Positions 6,262-6,800 of a DNA stretch of 6,800 nucleotides are shown here, in pieces. The first letter of the stretch is position 1, and each line of letters begins with the position of its first letter. Location: contig JAEYRT010000209.1 of NCBI GenBank assembly GCA_023435325.1, positions 1-6,800 of the forward strand, given 5' to 3'. This stretch comes from Pseudomonadota bacterium. Its GTDB lineage: Bacteria; Pseudomonadota; Gammaproteobacteria; Burkholderiales; Burkholderiaceae_C. The notes beneath the pieces are model-generated. The model made no database searches. It was given only the letters and a program-made list of their open reading frames with translations, and was not told the origin of the DNA. A program made the position numbers and the translations under genes.

Positions 6262-6501
6262 TCAGGACAGTGTGCGGGCCACGCCGTTTTGCCAGCGCCA
6301 GGCATCGGCACACATGCGGCCCACATCGAGCTGCGCCGTCCAGCCCAGCAAACGCTGCGCCAGACTGGGATCTGCCCAGCATTGCGCCACATCGCCGGGG
6401 CGACGCGCGACAAGGCGGTAGGGCACGGGGCGACCGCTGGCTTTTTCAAAGCTGCGCACCATCTCCAATACCGATACCGGGCGGCCCGTGCCCAAATTGA
6501 C
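6262..6501 (-). pseudogene. galE: C-terminal remnant of UDP-glucose 4-epimerase, cut by an IS
   Basis: The last 79 codons of a GalE-type short-chain dehydrogenase-like epimerase, which interconverts UDP-glucose and UDP-galactose using tightly bound NAD. The remnant reads VNLGTGRPVSVLEMV (1-15), then YRLVARRPGDVAQCWADPS (28-46), whose RRPGD corresponds to the UDP-contacting RRxGD of GalE, and ends with the DAWRWQ block (66-71). A whole GalE is about 340 residues, so roughly three quarters, including the Rossmann fold and the catalytic Ser/Tyr/Lys, is missing. Coding similarity stops where IS sequence begins at 6502. The 5' part presumably lies beyond the IS, outside the window. GalE is the best match; a close relative acting on another UDP-sugar is possible. 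Confidence 0.85.
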
Positions 6502-6529
6502 TGTTGATTTCCACCCAGAAGTGACCCAC
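6502..6529. repeat. Putative terminal inverted repeat of the IS
   Basis: The sequence beginning TGTTGATTTCCACCCAGAAG at 6502 and running to about 6529 lies at the galE junction and downstream of the transposase stop, where the right inverted repeat of an IS3-family element should be. Its partner is not in the window, so its length and identity cannot be confirmed. Confidence 0.55.
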
Positions 6530-6560
6530 TGGGGATGCGGATAAAAACTTGGACTGGTTT

Positions 6561-6800
6561 TTATGCGGCTAGACCAAGTTCTTGTCGGTATTCCACAGGA
6601 CTTAAACGTCCCAGAGATACCTTGATACGTTTTTCGTTGTACCAACGAATGTAAGTATCGACAGCTTCAATGAACTGCTCAATCGTCGTTGATTGCCAGT
6701 TGCCGGGATAGAACAGCTCTATTTTCAGCCTTCCAAAGAAGCCTTCGCACGCAGCGTTGTCTGGCGAGCACCCTTTGCGGGACATTGAACGAACCAACTT
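6561..6800 (-). CDS. IS3-family transposase (OrfB, integrase core), C-terminal part
   Basis: This is the last 79 visible codons of a DDE transposase with an rve integrase core; the start and the two catalytic Asp residues are beyond the right edge. The TTG at 6797 is not the start, since the frame continues to the window edge. Visible motifs are SMSRKGCSPDNAACEGFF (from 6788 leftwards), containing the catalytic Glu (codon 6746-6744), then GRLK seven residues on, YIRWYNEKRIK, and SLGRLSPVEYR near the C-terminus. This pattern is typical of IS3-family OrfB proteins, perhaps of the IS150 subgroup, though the subgroup is not certain. It would normally be made by programmed -1 frameshifting from an upstream orfA. 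The visible part shows no frameshift or stop, so the element may be intact. Confidence 0.93.
   Translation of the reverse strand, partial: KLVRSMSRKGCSPDNAACEGFFGRLKIELFYPGNWQSTTIEQFIEAVDTYIRWYNEKRIKVSLGRLSPVEYRQELGLAA

Larger units (their letters stand above)
6502..6800 (-). mobile_element. IS3-family insertion sequence, 3' end only
   Basis: The segment holds the transposase C-terminus and the IS end that lies downstream of it. Base composition is visibly AT-richer than the neighbouring genes. The boundary at 6502 is placed where galE coding stops and TGTTGATTTCC begins; the 5'-TG fits the TG...CA termini of the IS3 family. The other end, and any 3-4 bp target duplication, are outside the window. 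The boundary could be off by a few bases. Confidence 0.85.

Noticed and set aside
6168..6449. 94-codon N-terminal extension of the hisF frame
   Set aside because: The extension overlaps the galE remnant and its residues look like out-of-frame translation. The canonical HisF N-terminus MLAKRIIPCLDV begins at 6167.
5403..6500. Plus-strand open frame of 365 codons opposite hisF and galE
   Set aside because: It is antisense to hisF, spans the gap and the galE remnant, and shows no recognisable domain.

Overview
The window is typical chromosomal DNA of a high-GC betaproteobacterium. It most resembles Burkholderiales of the family Comamonadaceae (Comamonas, Delftia or Acidovorax type). This is judged from the gene order hisF-hisI-hisE / small membrane protein / HIT protein / tatA-tatB-tatC facing an HtrA-type protease, and from the character of the proteins. 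The genus is inferred; no database was consulted.

Layout from left to right. Positions 1-634 (+) hold the 3' part of a periplasmic trypsin-like, PDZ-containing protease. Positions 635-817 are a convergent intergenic region with two hairpin terminators, one serving each direction. From 818 to 6167 every gene is on the minus strand, so in transcription order the set reads hisF, hisI, hisE, a DUF4870-like membrane protein, a patatin-like phospholipase, a HIT-family hydrolase, tatA, tatB, tatC. Spacings are short and one pair overlaps by 4 bp (hisE/DUF4870-like), so most of this block is probably one or a few overlapping transcription units. HisF, HisI and HisE catalyse early and middle steps of histidine synthesis. 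TatA, TatB and TatC make the twin-arginine translocase, which exports folded proteins.

The right end is rearranged. Immediately upstream of hisF lies not hisA but the last 79 codons of a galE-type UDP-glucose 4-epimerase. That gene is cut at about 6501/6502 by the end of an IS3-family insertion sequence, whose transposase C-terminus runs off the right edge.

No new defence, toxin-antitoxin, CRISPR or phage system is visible. The points most worth a second look are the IS-truncated galE and the broken his gene order, a hairpin plus T-run directly before tatC, a family of AGCTGC(T/C)AGCGC intergenic repeats, and charge changes at two well-studied Tat positions (Lys8 in TatB, Gln181 in TatC).
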